Shown here: one piece after another, positions 28,101 to 36,364 of the stretch | Numbering within the stretch: the first letter of the stretch is position 1 | Layout of the letters: each line of letters opens with the position of its first letter | Assembly (NCBI GenBank): GCA_027488855.1 | Contig: JAIYAV010000149.1 | Location: 1 to 60,669 of the forward strand | Direction of reading: 5' to 3' | Source: Saprospiraceae bacterium | GTDB lineage: Bacteria; Bacteroidota; Bacteroidia; Chitinophagales; Saprospiraceae | DNA: 60,669 nucleotides | Position numbers and translations under genes: made by a program | Notes under the pieces: generated by a model | What the model was told of the DNA's origin: nothing | The model's input: only the letters and a program-made list of their open reading frames with translations | The model's database searches: none

Positions 28101-28292
28101 AACTTTGGCAACATGCTGAACTCCAACTGGGGCGTGCGCCAATTGCCCGTGAATACCCAGCCCGTGGGCGTAAGTGTAGCCAACGGAGTACCAACCTACT
28201 CCTTTGATGCTTCGCTGAAAAATACTTTCGCGGATGACTTTAGCTTGCTGTCGAGATGGCAGGCGAGAGTGGGTTTGCGGTATACGTTCTAG
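25140..28292 (+). CDS. TonB-dependent outer-membrane receptor (Oar-like)
   Basis: 1050-aa outer-membrane transporter powered by TonB. Signal peptide 1-22 (SNIYAQ). Residues ~28-115 are a carboxypeptidase-regulatory-like beta-sandwich (IQGTATSESGEALVGASVV ... VTYVGFKD). The plug domain follows (~135-245; NQFNNFTIDGAIFNNPFG-type segment, VNAVTKSGTNTLKGSVFGF). The remainder is a 22-strand barrel ending in WQARVGLRYTF with the terminal aromatic residue. No susD gene follows, so this is the Oar/OmpA-related type, not a SusCD glycan system. Substrate unknown; Oar proteins elsewhere handle peptides or adhesion. Confidence 0.92.
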   Translation: MKLGLRLLPFLAMLCLCSNIYAQQTTSSIQGTATSESGEALVGASVVATHVESGTVYGVDTRGDGGFNIPNMRVGGPYTIKVTYVGFKDFQLDGVFLQLGSKFTVNAKLAENSALLGEVEITSNRSDIFGKGRTGSETNVGSDALTKLPTITRSAQDFYRATPASDGVSFAGRNDQFNNFTIDGAIFNNPFGLDAATPGGQADAQPISLDAIEQITVSLAPYDVSQAGFTGASVNAVTKSGTNTLKGSVFGFFRNQDLTGGKVSGEKIVVPDLSQVQYGFALGGPIIKNKLFFFANAEIDDRSDLGSTAIAAAPGRTGSNVSRVAKSDLDAVSAALSTRYQYKTGPYEDYLHNTNSTKAILKLDYQISKNHTLTATYNFLDAFKQKPAHPSAIGRRGPDLTTLQFFNSGYQINNKINSGIIELRSLFGNSAANKLQVGYTSFRDARDPFSEPFPVISIAKDGIRYIVAGHEPFSVFNRLNQDVFQFTDNFNIYKGKHNYTIGTSVEVFSFDNSFNLNAYGGTFGPDYVSTAAFLDSVRTGGFDNEVAAARAFAKANGGEGGTPGKGWALAETNVGQFAFYLQDEWTVNNKFTLTYGIRMDMPLYFNTPEKIQENIDRNCCYDPTITWYNEQGDPQKFDHTKLPKQVPLFSPRIGFNYDLSSDGKSAQLRGGTGFFTGRLPFVWIGNQVANPNFFFYNYTDPNFKFPQVWRSNLGYDRKMGNWVFTLDVLYTKDLQAAMVRNYGLKLPTGKLQGPDSRPIYTNADRTLVFGGPTNAYVFSNTNVGYSFNTSVQLRRNFKNGQVMLGYNFLDAKDASSVEAEISSDAFDRNPAINHVNNALLAPSLFGAKHRIIGSAFKTFEYGGRWATTLSTFFQYAQGGTTQNDNVADFRFSYTYSGDINNDGSGLNDLLFIPTDAQLSQMNFQTAAQREAFGNFIRQDKYLSANRGKYVEKYGILAPWYSQWDIRIAQDMKMGDGGRGFQLSLDILNFGNMLNSNWGVRQLPVNTQPVGVSVANGVPTYSFDASLKNTFADDFSLLSRWQARVGLRYTF

Positions 28293-28319
28293 TAGCAGAC
28301 TGAAGATACTTTAGGTAGG

Positions 28320-28363
28320 AATAAAGCGCTACTCACTGAGCTGTGGGTAGCGCTTTATTTTTC
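28320..28363 (+). terminator. Terminator after the TonB receptor
   Basis: AATAAAGCGCTAC (28320-28332) pairs perfectly with GTAGCGCTTTATT (28347-28359), followed by T residues. Ends the TonB-receptor transcript before scpA. Confidence 0.8.
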
Positions 28364-28391
28364 CCCAAATTCTCCCTAAATTCGCCCCTCT

Positions 28392-29174
28392 ATGGCCGTA
28401 AACGATACCTACACCATTCACCTTCCGCAGTTCGAAGGCCCCTTCGACCTCTTGTTGTTCTTCATCGAACGTGATGAATTGGACATCAACGACATCCCTA
28501 TTGCCACCATCACTGACGATTTTTTGGATTACCTGCACCACCTGGAGCAGCTGAACATCGACATGGCTAGCGAATTCATCTTGGTGGCGGCCACTCTTTG
28601 CCGCATCAAGGCGAAGATGCTGCTGCCGCGCAAACAATTGGACGAAGCAGGCAATGAGATTGACCCCCGCGACGAGCTGGTACAACGCCTTTTGGAATAC
28701 AAACGATACAAAAGTGTGCTCGACGAAATGCGCGAAATGGAAGAGCACCGCGCCATGCAGGAAGTACGCGGCAATATCACCCAGGAGCTCCAGCAGATTG
28801 CCACCAAAGCCTTGGTGGATACCGAGTTGGAATCGCTGACCCTCTTCCGCCTTTTGCGGGCTTTTGAAAGTGTAATGACCCGTTTTGAAACGCCCCAACC
28901 GAGAGCCGTACACCAAATTGCCCGCTTCAATCACACCATCGAAGGCCAGCAGGAATTCATCTATAGCCGCATCAGCAATGGTCGCCGGGCCGATTTTGGA
29001 TCCATCTTTGGCGAGTGCAAAGACCGCATCCATGCCATTATTACCTTCCTGGCGCTGCTCGATTCGGTCAATCTGAGCAAAGTGAAAGTGCTACAAGGAG
29101 AAGGGATGAATAATTTTTGGTTGGAAATGGCTTCGGAGGAAGAAATGGCTTCGGAGTGGGAGGAAGAGGAATAG
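28392..29174 (+). CDS. scpA: Segregation and condensation protein A
   Basis: Kleisin subunit of the SMC-ScpAB condensin that compacts and segregates chromosomes. The N-terminus shows FEGPFDLLLFFIERDELDI, the diagnostic ScpA start; LCRIKAKMLLP lies at ~75-85. The C-terminal winged helix ends IITFLALLDSVNLSKVKVLQ before an acidic tail (EEEMASEWEEEE). 260 aa is normal. scpB and smc are not in the window. Confidence 0.95.
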   Translation: MAVNDTYTIHLPQFEGPFDLLLFFIERDELDINDIPIATITDDFLDYLHHLEQLNIDMASEFILVAATLCRIKAKMLLPRKQLDEAGNEIDPRDELVQRLLEYKRYKSVLDEMREMEEHRAMQEVRGNITQELQQIATKALVDTELESLTLFRLLRAFESVMTRFETPQPRAVHQIARFNHTIEGQQEFIYSRISNGRRADFGSIFGECKDRIHAIITFLALLDSVNLSKVKVLQGEGMNNFWLEMASEEEMASEWEEEE

Positions 29175-29214
29175 AGCATGGTAACCTAAAGTGAATTTTG
29201 GATTAACCGCGCAA

Positions 29215-29243
29215 AATGTGCGACTTCGGAGAAGTCGCACATT
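29215..29243. terminator. Bidirectional terminator between scpA and polA
   Basis: AATGTGCGACTTC pairs perfectly with GAAGTCGCACATT over a three-base loop (TTCGGAGAA apex). It sits between two convergent genes and can end both. Confidence 0.7.
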
Positions 29244-29294
29244 ATTCATTATCAATGCAATTAATTTAAAATTTACATTAACACTTCTCATCCT

Positions 29295-32102
29295 TTAATG
29301 CGCCTCCAACCAATTCTGGCCAATGCCCAATCCCACTTCGATCGGCACCTTCAATTGAGGCAGCGCAGTGCGCATTTTTTCTAAAATGATTGGTTTCACA
29401 ATTTCCAGCTCCTCATTGGGCACGTCAAAAACCAATTCGTCATGCACCTGCATGATCATTTTGGTTTGTAGACCCCGGCTCAACAATTCCTGATGGATGT
29501 TGACCATCGCTACCTTGATCATATCGGCAGCAGAACCTTGTACAGGCGTATTCACGGCGATGCGCTCAGCGTTGCTGCGTTCGAGGGAACTTTTGGAATT
29601 GATGTCGCGCAGGTAGCGGCGGCGATCCATCAGGGTCGTGACGTAGCCGCTCTTCCGGGCCTCTTCCACCACGCTATCCATGTATACCTTGAGCCCTTTG
29701 TATTGGGAAAAATAAGCGTCGATCAATTCTTTGGCCTCGGTGCGTTTGATGCTGAGCTGGCGCGAAAGGTTGGTCGCTCCAGCTCCGTAAACGATGCTAA
29801 AGTTTACCGTTTTGGCTTGGTAACGTTGTTCGCGGGTTACTTCTTCAAAAGGCACGTTGAACACCTTGGCAGCAGTGGCCGTGTGAATGTCCTGGCCATT
29901 TTGGAAAGCTTCCAGCATGGCGGCATCATTACTGATTTCGGCGATCAGGCGCAATTCGATTTGCGAATAATCCGCAGACAACAGCGTGTGATTTTCGTCG
30001 CGCGGGATAAAGGCGCGGCGCACTTTGGCCCCTTCCGGAGTACGTACTGGTATGTTTTGTAAGTTGGGGTTGTTGGAGCTCAAACGCCCGGTGGCCGCCA
30101 ATGCTTGATTGAAAGAAGAGTGAATCCGTCCAGTGCGCGGGTTGACCATTTTGGGCAAGGCATCTACGTAGGTTGACTTAAGTTTGCTCAGCCCTCGGAA
30201 GTTCAGGATGGTTTGGATGATCGGGAATTCCGGGGCCAGTTCTTGCAATTTGTCTTCGTCGGTGGAATACTGCCCGGTTTTCGTTTTGGCGCCTTTGTAG
30301 GGAATTTTCAGACGTTCGAACAACAAATCTCCCACCTGTTTGGGCGATCCAATGTTGAATTTCACTCCGGCCTGTTCGTAAATGGATTGCTCCAGACTGA
30401 GGATTTGTGCCTCCAGTTCCTGGGAATAATCCGCCAGGTAATTGCTATCGATGCGCACTCCTTCGTATTCCAGATCGGCGAGCACTTTGATGAGGGGGCA
30501 TTCGATGGAATCAAAAAGTGCCTGCACGCCACCTTCGGCGAGTTTTGGGGCGAACAACAGTTTCAATTGCAGCGTAATGTCGGCATCTTCGGCAGCGTAG
30601 TCACTGACTTTTTCTACGGGGACATCCCGCATATTGAGCTGCCCTTTGCCTTTGCCAATCAAGGTTTCGATGGAAACGGGGGAATAACTCAAGTAGGTTT
30701 CCGCGAGGTAATCCATGCCGTGGCGCATCTCCGGCTCCAGCAGGTAATGGGCCACCATGGTGTCGAAGTAGGCACCCCGAATTTCTACGCCATACCACTT
30801 GAATACGATGGCGTCGTACTTGAGATTCTGGGCAATTTTGGTGATTTTTTCATCCTCCAACACCGGGCGGAAGATCTCCACCAGCGCCTGTGCCTTTTCC
30901 TTGCCCGCTGGTACGGGTACATAAAAGGCTTCTCCTGACTGATAGGCAAAAGACATGCCCACCAATTCAGCTTGAGTAGGTTCTACGTGCGTGGTTTCGG
31001 TGTCAAAACAAAACTCGGTTTGTTTCGCCAGGTCGTCGGCCAGTTTTTGGATGGCTTCGGGTGTATTGACGAGATGGTATTGGTGCGGGGTATTCTCGAT
31101 TGTTTTTTCGGCTACTGAATGGGAGGACAAACTGGAACCTTTGAGCGGTGCAGGCCCAGGTTCGACATCGCCAAACAGGGAACCTTGTTGACCGGGGCCG
31201 GCTTGGCTGGGAGTGGTTCCACCGTCGTCTTCGCCTAGGATTCGCTTGGCGATGGATCGAAACTCCAGTTCTTTAAAAATCTCCGACAATACTTCCCGGT
31301 TGGGCGGATCGATGATGAACTGATTGGCGTCGAACTGGATCGGCACCTGAGTGTCGATTATCGCTAGTTTTTTGGACAACAAGGCCTGCTCTGTGTATTG
31401 TTCTACCCGTTCTTTTTCCTTACCCTTGAGTTGATGCACATTGGCAATGACCCCTTCAATCGTATCAAAACGATCGAGGAGTTTGGCAGCAGTTTTTTCA
31501 CCTACCCCTGGTATGCCGGGGATGTTATCGACCGCATCGCCCATGAGACCGAGGATATCGATGACCTGTTCAACGCGTTTGATGCCCCAGTTTTCACATA
31601 CTTCTTTTACCCCCATGATTTCGATGCCATTGCCCTGGCGGGAGGGTTTGTACATAAAAACGTTTTCGGAAACCAACTGACCGTAGTCTTTATCAGGGGT
31701 AACCATGTATACCTTGTAGCCTTCGGTTTCGGCCTGTTTGGCCAGGGTGCCGATGACGTCATCCGCCTCGTAGCCTTGCACCATCACGATGGGGATGTTC
31801 ATGCCCCGTACAATTTTTTCAATCCAAGGGAGGGCAATGCCGATGTCCTGGGGTTGTTCTTCACGGTTGGCTTTGTAGGGCTCGTACATTTCGTGCCGGA
31901 AGGTAGGGCCATGTGGGTCAAAGGCAACGGCTATGTGGGTGGGTTTTTCATTGCGCATCAAATCCCACAATTGATTCACAAAGCCATTGATGGCGGAGGT
32001 ATTGACTCCTTTGGAGTTGATCAGGGGGCGGGTGATGAAGGCGAAGTGTGCGCGGTAGACCAACGCATGTCCGTCCAGCAGGAACAGTTTTTTATCTGAC
32101 AT
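29295..32102 (-). CDS. polA: DNA polymerase I
   Basis: 935-aa repair and Okazaki-fragment polymerase. The 5'-3' exonuclease domain (~1-290) starts LFLLDGHALVYRAHFAF and has GYEADDVIGTL and the IPGVGEKTA helix-hairpin-helix. The 3'-5' proofreading domain keeps all acidic residues: FDTETT (~365), N-x3-D in NLKYDAIVF and Y-x3-D in YAAEDADITL, so proofreading should be active. The polymerase domain has DYSQIELR (motif A), the O-helix RYQAKTVNFSIVYG and QVHDELVFDV (motif C). A 50-residue linker rich in Gly/Pro/Ser (~300-345) separates the exonucleases. ATG at 32102. Monocistronic. Confidence 0.98.
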   Translation of the reverse strand: MSDKKLFLLDGHALVYRAHFAFITRPLINSKGVNTSAINGFVNQLWDLMRNEKPTHIAVAFDPHGPTFRHEMYEPYKANREEQPQDIGIALPWIEKIVRGMNIPIVMVQGYEADDVIGTLAKQAETEGYKVYMVTPDKDYGQLVSENVFMYKPSRQGNGIEIMGVKEVCENWGIKRVEQVIDILGLMGDAVDNIPGIPGVGEKTAAKLLDRFDTIEGVIANVHQLKGKEKERVEQYTEQALLSKKLAIIDTQVPIQFDANQFIIDPPNREVLSEIFKELEFRSIAKRILGEDDGGTTPSQAGPGQQGSLFGDVEPGPAPLKGSSLSSHSVAEKTIENTPHQYHLVNTPEAIQKLADDLAKQTEFCFDTETTHVEPTQAELVGMSFAYQSGEAFYVPVPAGKEKAQALVEIFRPVLEDEKITKIAQNLKYDAIVFKWYGVEIRGAYFDTMVAHYLLEPEMRHGMDYLAETYLSYSPVSIETLIGKGKGQLNMRDVPVEKVSDYAAEDADITLQLKLLFAPKLAEGGVQALFDSIECPLIKVLADLEYEGVRIDSNYLADYSQELEAQILSLEQSIYEQAGVKFNIGSPKQVGDLLFERLKIPYKGAKTKTGQYSTDEDKLQELAPEFPIIQTILNFRGLSKLKSTYVDALPKMVNPRTGRIHSSFNQALAATGRLSSNNPNLQNIPVRTPEGAKVRRAFIPRDENHTLLSADYSQIELRLIAEISNDAAMLEAFQNGQDIHTATAAKVFNVPFEEVTREQRYQAKTVNFSIVYGAGATNLSRQLSIKRTEAKELIDAYFSQYKGLKVYMDSVVEEARKSGYVTTLMDRRRYLRDINSKSSLERSNAERIAVNTPVQGSAADMIKVAMVNIHQELLSRGLQTKMIMQVHDELVFDVPNEELEIVKPIILEKMRTALPQLKVPIEVGLGIGQNWLEAH

Positions 32103-32249
32103 GGCGACTTTTTGTTTCCGAGGCGGAAGATAAGGGGATTTGGGGAAAAGGGGAAATGAAACTATTTTTTTATTTTTATGGATTTAAAAACTTATTAAAT
32201 CAGAAATATCCATCAGAAAGTTTTACTTTTATGTTAGCCCAAAAAACGT

Positions 32250-32257
32250 TAATTTTG
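32250..32257 (+). promoter_or_regulatory. -7 box TAATTTTG for the 68-aa gene
   Basis: Exact TAnnTTTG 14 bases before the ATG at 32272, so the transcript would have a leader of only about eight bases. Confidence 0.5.
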
Positions 32258-32271
32258 GACAAAGCTTTACC

Positions 32272-32478
32272 ATGGAGACATCGATTGAAACTCGTCCAGC
32301 TATTCGAATTTATAAAAAAGGAGAAGAACCAGATGATCTGTTTTTTTGGCTTGGTCGCCCAGCAATAGAGCGTATTTTAGCTTTAGAGGAAATTAGGAAA
32401 CAATACAACGATTGGAAATATGGTACTGGACAAAGACTTCAAAAAGTTTATACAATTGTTAAACGAAAACGATGTTAA
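32272..32478 (+). CDS. Small antitoxin-like protein, unknown
   Basis: 68-aa charged protein with IRIYKKGEEPDDLFFWLGRP, an ALEEIRKQY helix and a basic VYTIVKRKRC tail. The layout (beta start, acidic DD, RP-x-ER helix, basic end) is like small proteins that often sit upstream of nucleotidyltransferase-type toxin genes in Bacteroidota. No such partner follows here: the next gene is a membrane protein on the opposite strand. A -7 box directly upstream supports it as a real gene. Function is inferred only from layout. Confidence 0.55.
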   Translation: METSIETRPAIRIYKKGEEPDDLFFWLGRPAIERILALEEIRKQYNDWKYGTGQRLQKVYTIVKRKRC

Positions 32479-32482
32479 ATAT

Positions 32483-32758
32483 CTAAAACAAACGACACAA
32501 AATCCTAAAATCACCCAATAAAAAACCAGCTACCCATAAAACCACCCACAATAATCCTAAGCCCAAAGCAAACCCAATTTTTTGCCCCATACTCAAACCT
32601 TTGCGAAAAAAAGTCACAAACAGCAAGAGTACCAAAACGAATAAACCGTAGCTAAAATAGACCGCATTCCCCCATTCACAAGAGTGCGGCCCGCAAATGA
32701 GTGCCATCATGAGCAGGCTGAGAAGTAGCCCGATGTAAAGCAGGTAATCGCTCCTCAT
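32483..32758 (-). CDS. Small three-helix membrane protein, unknown
   Basis: 91-aa protein with three hydrophobic helices (~5-22, ~33-50, ~60-82), the last being GFALGLGLLWVVLWVAGFLLGDF. CGPHSCEW between helices 1 and 2 has two Cys that could form a disulfide outside the membrane. Not recognised as a named family. Stops four bases from the convergent 68-aa gene. Confidence 0.6.
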   Translation of the reverse strand: MRSDYLLYIGLLLSLLMMALICGPHSCEWGNAVYFSYGLFVLVLLLFVTFFRKGLSMGQKIGFALGLGLLWVVLWVAGFLLGDFRILCRLF

Positions 32759-32904
32759 TTTTTAACCTAAAGCTACAACAAAACAAAAAGACCTGTCCCA
32801 GTAAACCAGAACAGGCCGAACGTAAAGTTCTCTCTTAATACATTGTATGAGGGTAGATGCCCGCCGAAGCTAACATCTAGGTAGAATACAATTTTAGCCG
32901 GGGC

Positions 32905-33630
32905 TTAAATACTACTCATCTTACGCTTCACCATTTCGACCATCTTCTGCTGATCCTGGAGCTTCTTTTGTGTATCCACCTGATCCTTCTCATTTTGGGA
33001 AATGTTGGATTTGGCTTTTACGATCCGCTCTTCGGCCTGTTTGATTTCTTGGTGGTAGCGGGTATTGGCACTTTTTAGGGTACGCAATTGGCTTTCCATT
33101 TTTTTCAGGTTCTTCTCTTCAGTCATCAATTCGAGGCGGGTTTGTTCGCGGCGTACTTCGCGGGCGAAATCTTCCAATACACCTCGGGCAGCGCGGTTGC
33201 GTTGCAAGTTGGTCGCATTGATGCTGCGTTGCTGCGAAAAACCACCTACTTCCATTTCCACATAGTTGTTTTCGCGGAAGGAGATTTCAAAATTGACGTC
33301 TTTGCCTGATTGGCGGCTTTCGTACTCCAGGTTGGTCTCGCCGTATGATTTGATCTGCGCCTGATCGGCCAGGTGCTGCTTGGTTTTACGGTCGTAGCGC
33401 ACTTTGCTGCGCAGTTGAGTACGCGCAAAAGAAGACCATACCCGCTTCACCAGTTTTTCATCTACATTGGGCAGGCTGATGCGTAAGGTATTGGTTTGAG
33501 CAATATCGTAATCTTCAGGGATATCAATTCCTTTCGGGGTGAAACTTGGCCGAGTCATGGTATCCTGACCCTGCACGGGGATGAAACTGACAACGGAACA
33601 GATTGCACAAAACAGCGCAATATTTTTCAT
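32905..33630 (-). CDS. Secreted coiled-coil protein, unknown
   Basis: 241-aa protein with a Sec signal (1-21, ending PVQGQ). Residues ~45-135 look like a beta-rich domain (NTLRISLPNVDEKLVKRVWSS and VNFEISFRENNYVEMEV). Residues ~140-241 form a long basic/acidic coiled coil (EEKNLKKMESQLRTLKS, QNEKDQVDTQKKLQDQQK). Probably a periplasmic structural or assembly protein. Not recognised. It stands alone, divergent from the ABC exporter. Confidence 0.75.
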   Translation of the reverse strand: MKNIALFCAICSVVSFIPVQGQDTMTRPSFTPKGIDIPEDYDIAQTNTLRISLPNVDEKLVKRVWSSFARTQLRSKVRYDRKTKQHLADQAQIKSYGETNLEYESRQSGKDVNFEISFRENNYVEMEVGGFSQQRSINATNLQRNRAARGVLEDFAREVRREQTRLELMTEEKNLKKMESQLRTLKSANTRYHQEIKQAEERIVKAKSNISQNEKDQVDTQKKLQDQQKMVEMVKRKMSSI

Positions 33631-33833
33631 AGCAATGATGGGTTGGATGAAATAATCAATTGTTATTTGATACTCATTTGACGTAAACCCGGGGGTGGGG
33701 TCACGAAGAGAAACTGTACATTTGTCCTCAAAACAATGATGTACATCCGAAATTCTGCACTACTGCCCCTAAATATACTAATTTTCTAACTGATTTGTAA
33801 AGACTTGTTCTAAAAGTTCTCATCTAGCAGCAC

Positions 33834-34751
33834 ATGGATCTAATTCTCGACTTACAAAACGTAGTGAAGACCTACGACAAAAAGATTGCGGTGAACGACG
33901 TCAGCTTTGGCGTGCCCCGAGCCTCCATCTTTGGCTTGTTGGGCCCCAATGGCGCGGGCAAAACCTCGCTGATTCGCATCATTACTACCATTACTCGGGC
34001 GGATAGTGGCAAGGTTTTCCTGGATGGTCAAGCCCTCAACAGCCGCCACCCCGAGCAGATTGGCTACATGCCCGAAGAACGTGGCCTCTATAAAAAAATG
34101 AAAGTGGGCGAACAACTCACTTACCTCGCACGCTTAAAGGGGCTTTCCGCCAGCGATACCAAACTGGCACTCAAGTACTGGATGGAAAAATTTGAGGTGA
34201 TGGATTGGTGGAGCAAAAAAATTGAAGAACTTTCCAAAGGGATGCAACAAAAAATCCAGTTCATCTCTACCGTACTGCACAACCCCAAACTGATCATCCT
34301 CGACGAACCCTTTACTGGTCTGGACCCCATCAATACCAATTTGCTCAAGGACGAAATCGCGGACTTACGCGCCAAGGGGGTCAGCATCATCTTTTCCACC
34401 CACCGAATGGAACAAGTGGAAGAGATTTGCGACAACATCGTACTGATCGACCAGGGTCAAAACATCCTCAATGGCCCTGTGAAAACCATCCGCAACAGTT
34501 TTAAACAAAACCGTTTCAAGGTTGATTTTGCTGAAGAATGGAAAGGGACTTTGCCGCCAGGGTTTGAAGTAGTTGACCAACAACCCGACTCACTGGTAGT
34601 CGGTTTGGCGGAAGGGGGCAATTCCAGCGCTTTGCTCCAATACCTACTCGGGCAAGGGGTACAAATCAGCGCATTCAACGAGATCATGCCTTCTTTGAAT
34701 GAAATTTTTATTCAAGCGGTTGAAAAAAACCACCCGCAAGCAAAGGTTTAA
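33834..34751 (+). CDS. ABC exporter ATP-binding protein (NatA-like)
   Basis: 305-aa ATPase of an ABC-2 type exporter. Walker A GPNGAGKTS (~38-46), signature LSKGMQQKIQF (~133-143), Walker B LIILDEPFTGLDP (~152-164) and switch His in STHRME. A C-terminal extension of ~80 residues after 220 resembles the DUF4162 domain found in NatA-like ATPases. Operon with the permease 30 bases downstream. Homologous pairs export sodium or small molecules; the substrate here is unknown. Confidence 0.93.
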   Translation: MDLILDLQNVVKTYDKKIAVNDVSFGVPRASIFGLLGPNGAGKTSLIRIITTITRADSGKVFLDGQALNSRHPEQIGYMPEERGLYKKMKVGEQLTYLARLKGLSASDTKLALKYWMEKFEVMDWWSKKIEELSKGMQQKIQFISTVLHNPKLIILDEPFTGLDPINTNLLKDEIADLRAKGVSIIFSTHRMEQVEEICDNIVLIDQGQNILNGPVKTIRNSFKQNRFKVDFAEEWKGTLPPGFEVVDQQPDSLVVGLAEGGNSSALLQYLLGQGVQISAFNEIMPSLNEIFIQAVEKNHPQAKV

Positions 34752-34781
34752 ACCTATTTCGCACTACTCAAATCAACAATC

Positions 34782-36098
34782 ATGGATAAACTTTTTCTCA
34801 TTATAAAACGGGAGTACCTCACACGGGTAACCCGCCCTTCTTTCATCATCGCCACCTTGGTTACGCCCTTGGCGTTTGTGGCCTTTTTTGTAGTTGCCAG
34901 CCTCATTTTTTCTTACGAAAGTGATGATGCTAAAAAAATTGCGGTCATCGATGACAGTGGAATCCTCAATGGAGCGCTGAAGGATGAAAAAGGCCTATAC
35001 TTCAAATTTGAACAAAAGCCGCTGGCACAGCTGCGCAAAAATTTCAAAAACAGCGGCTACGATGCCATCCTGGTGTTGCCCAAAATTGACAACTTGTTCA
35101 GCAAAGATTACCAGGTGTTCTACTACACTTCCGGGCAATCGACGCTGGAAACCGAAGATCACATCGAAGATCGGGTCAGTGACGCCCTACGCGACTACAA
35201 AATTGACGCACTCAAGTTGGAGCGCAAACAACTGGAAGCGCTCAACACTTCGGTAGATATAGAACCCGAACCCATCGAAGAAGGGGGCAAAGATGCCACC
35301 AACCTCACCAGTGCCATTGGCGTAGGGATTGGTTTCATCATGGGATTCATCATGTACATGGCCGTATTCATTTATGGCTCGATGGTGATGCGCTCGGTGA
35401 TGGAGGAAAAAACGAACCGCATTGTAGAAGTGATGGTTTCTTCGGTGAAACCTTTCCAGATGATGATGGGCAAAATCATCGGAGTAGGTGCAGTGGGGCT
35501 TACCCAGGTGCTCATTTGGGCGATCCTGATCCCGCTGTTGATCACCATTGCTCAGGTTACGATGGGCTTCGATCCCCAACAACAAATGCCGATGGGCCCC
35601 GGTGCCCCCGCCATCAATCCCGATGATACCCAAGCCATGGCGATGGCGATCATGAGTGAGGTCGGCAATATCCGCTGGAGTTTGATTTTGCCGCTGTTTA
35701 TCGTCTATTTCCTGGGGGGGTATTTCTTGTATTCTTCGATGTTTGCGGCCGTGGGTTCCGCAGTTGGCGACGACATGGGTGAAGCTCAAACGCTGACGAT
35801 CCCGATCGTCATTCCAGTGATATTGGCCATCTACATCATGATGAAAGCGGTACAGGCACCTACTTCCAGCTTAGCGGTGTTTGCTTCAATTTTTCCTTTG
35901 TTTTCACCCATTGTGATGCCCTCACTTCTGGCAAGCAACCCTCCAGCCTGGCAAATCATTGTATCGGTGCTGGTGTTGATCGGCACTTCGGTGTTCTTTG
36001 TTTGGTTGTCTGGCCGAATTTACCGGGTAGGCATTTTGCTGTACGGCAAAAAGGGAACCTTTAAGGAATTTGCAAAGTGGATTTTTTATACGGATTAA
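34782..36098 (+). CDS. ABC-2 exporter permease (NatB-like)
   Basis: 438-aa membrane subunit partnering the ATPase just upstream. One helix (~22-45) is followed by a ~130-residue extracytoplasmic domain, then five more helices from ~178 to 418 (MGFIMYMAVFIYGSMVM; RIVEVMVSSVKPFQMMMGKI cytoplasmic helix; ILIPLLITIAQV). This is the NatB/YhaP topology. Full length, with terminators after it. Confidence 0.92.
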   Translation: MDKLFLIIKREYLTRVTRPSFIIATLVTPLAFVAFFVVASLIFSYESDDAKKIAVIDDSGILNGALKDEKGLYFKFEQKPLAQLRKNFKNSGYDAILVLPKIDNLFSKDYQVFYYTSGQSTLETEDHIEDRVSDALRDYKIDALKLERKQLEALNTSVDIEPEPIEEGGKDATNLTSAIGVGIGFIMGFIMYMAVFIYGSMVMRSVMEEKTNRIVEVMVSSVKPFQMMMGKIIGVGAVGLTQVLIWAILIPLLITIAQVTMGFDPQQQMPMGPGAPAINPDDTQAMAMAIMSEVGNIRWSLILPLFIVYFLGGYFLYSSMFAAVGSAVGDDMGEAQTLTIPIVIPVILAIYIMMKAVQAPTSSLAVFASIFPLFSPIVMPSLLASNPPAWQIIVSVLVLIGTSVFFVWLSGRIYRVGILLYGKKGTFKEFAKWIFYTD

Positions 36099-36120
36099 AA
36101 GTAAGGAGTTAAAGATAGCC

Positions 36121-36217
36121 GAGCCAACCATGGCTCATCAGGGCTAAAAATTTGGCCAGCTCGAAAGCATTGTTGATCTTCTTTTAGAGATCAGGCTTTT
36201 GAGCTGGCCATTTTTTT
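36121..36217 (+). terminator. Double hairpin terminator after the ABC exporter
   Basis: First a short stem GAGCCA/TGGCTC (36121-36136). Then a long branched stem with outer TGGCCAGCTC (36153-36162) and GAGCTGGCCA (36201-36210), with inner AAAGC/GCTTT and TGATCT/AGATCA, ending in seven T residues. A strong intrinsic terminator that also insulates the BlaI promoter downstream. Confidence 0.85.
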
Positions 36218-36279
36218 GTGCAAAAAGTAGCTGAATAGCATGCAACCTTTCTAAATCGATCCCTGTCTTTTTGCTTAAC

Positions 36280-36352
36280 TACGAAATTATTCGTAATAAA
36301 AATTTGCAATTACGAAAAGCTTCGTATATATTTGTCTACGAAATTCTTCGTA
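36280..36352 (+). promoter_or_regulatory. BlaI operators: three TACGAA-N4-TTCGTA palindromes
   Basis: Three 16-base near-identical palindromes at 36280-36295, 36311-36326 and 36337-36352 share TACGAA-N4-TTCGTA half-sites and differ only in the centre (ATTA, AAGC, ATTC). Centres are 31 and 26 bases apart. Site 2 ends directly before the -7 box and site 3 covers the expected start. BlaI/MecI/CopY repressors bind such dyads as dimers, so this is most likely self-repression by the gene 13 bases downstream. Seen directly; the regulator assignment is inference from position. Confidence 0.8.
36303..36334 (+). promoter_or_regulatory. blaI promoter TTTG-N20-TATATTTG
   Basis: TTTG at 36303-36306 and TATATTTG at 36327-36334, 20 bases apart, match the Bacteroidota -33/-7 consensus exactly. 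The promoter is flanked by operators on both sides, with operator 2 between the two boxes. Confidence 0.75.
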
Positions 36353-36364
36353 ACCACAAGGAAG

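Noticed and set aside
25140..28292. SusC of a polysaccharide utilisation locus
   Set aside because: No SusD or glycoside hydrolase gene follows; the barrel resembles Oar-type receptors.
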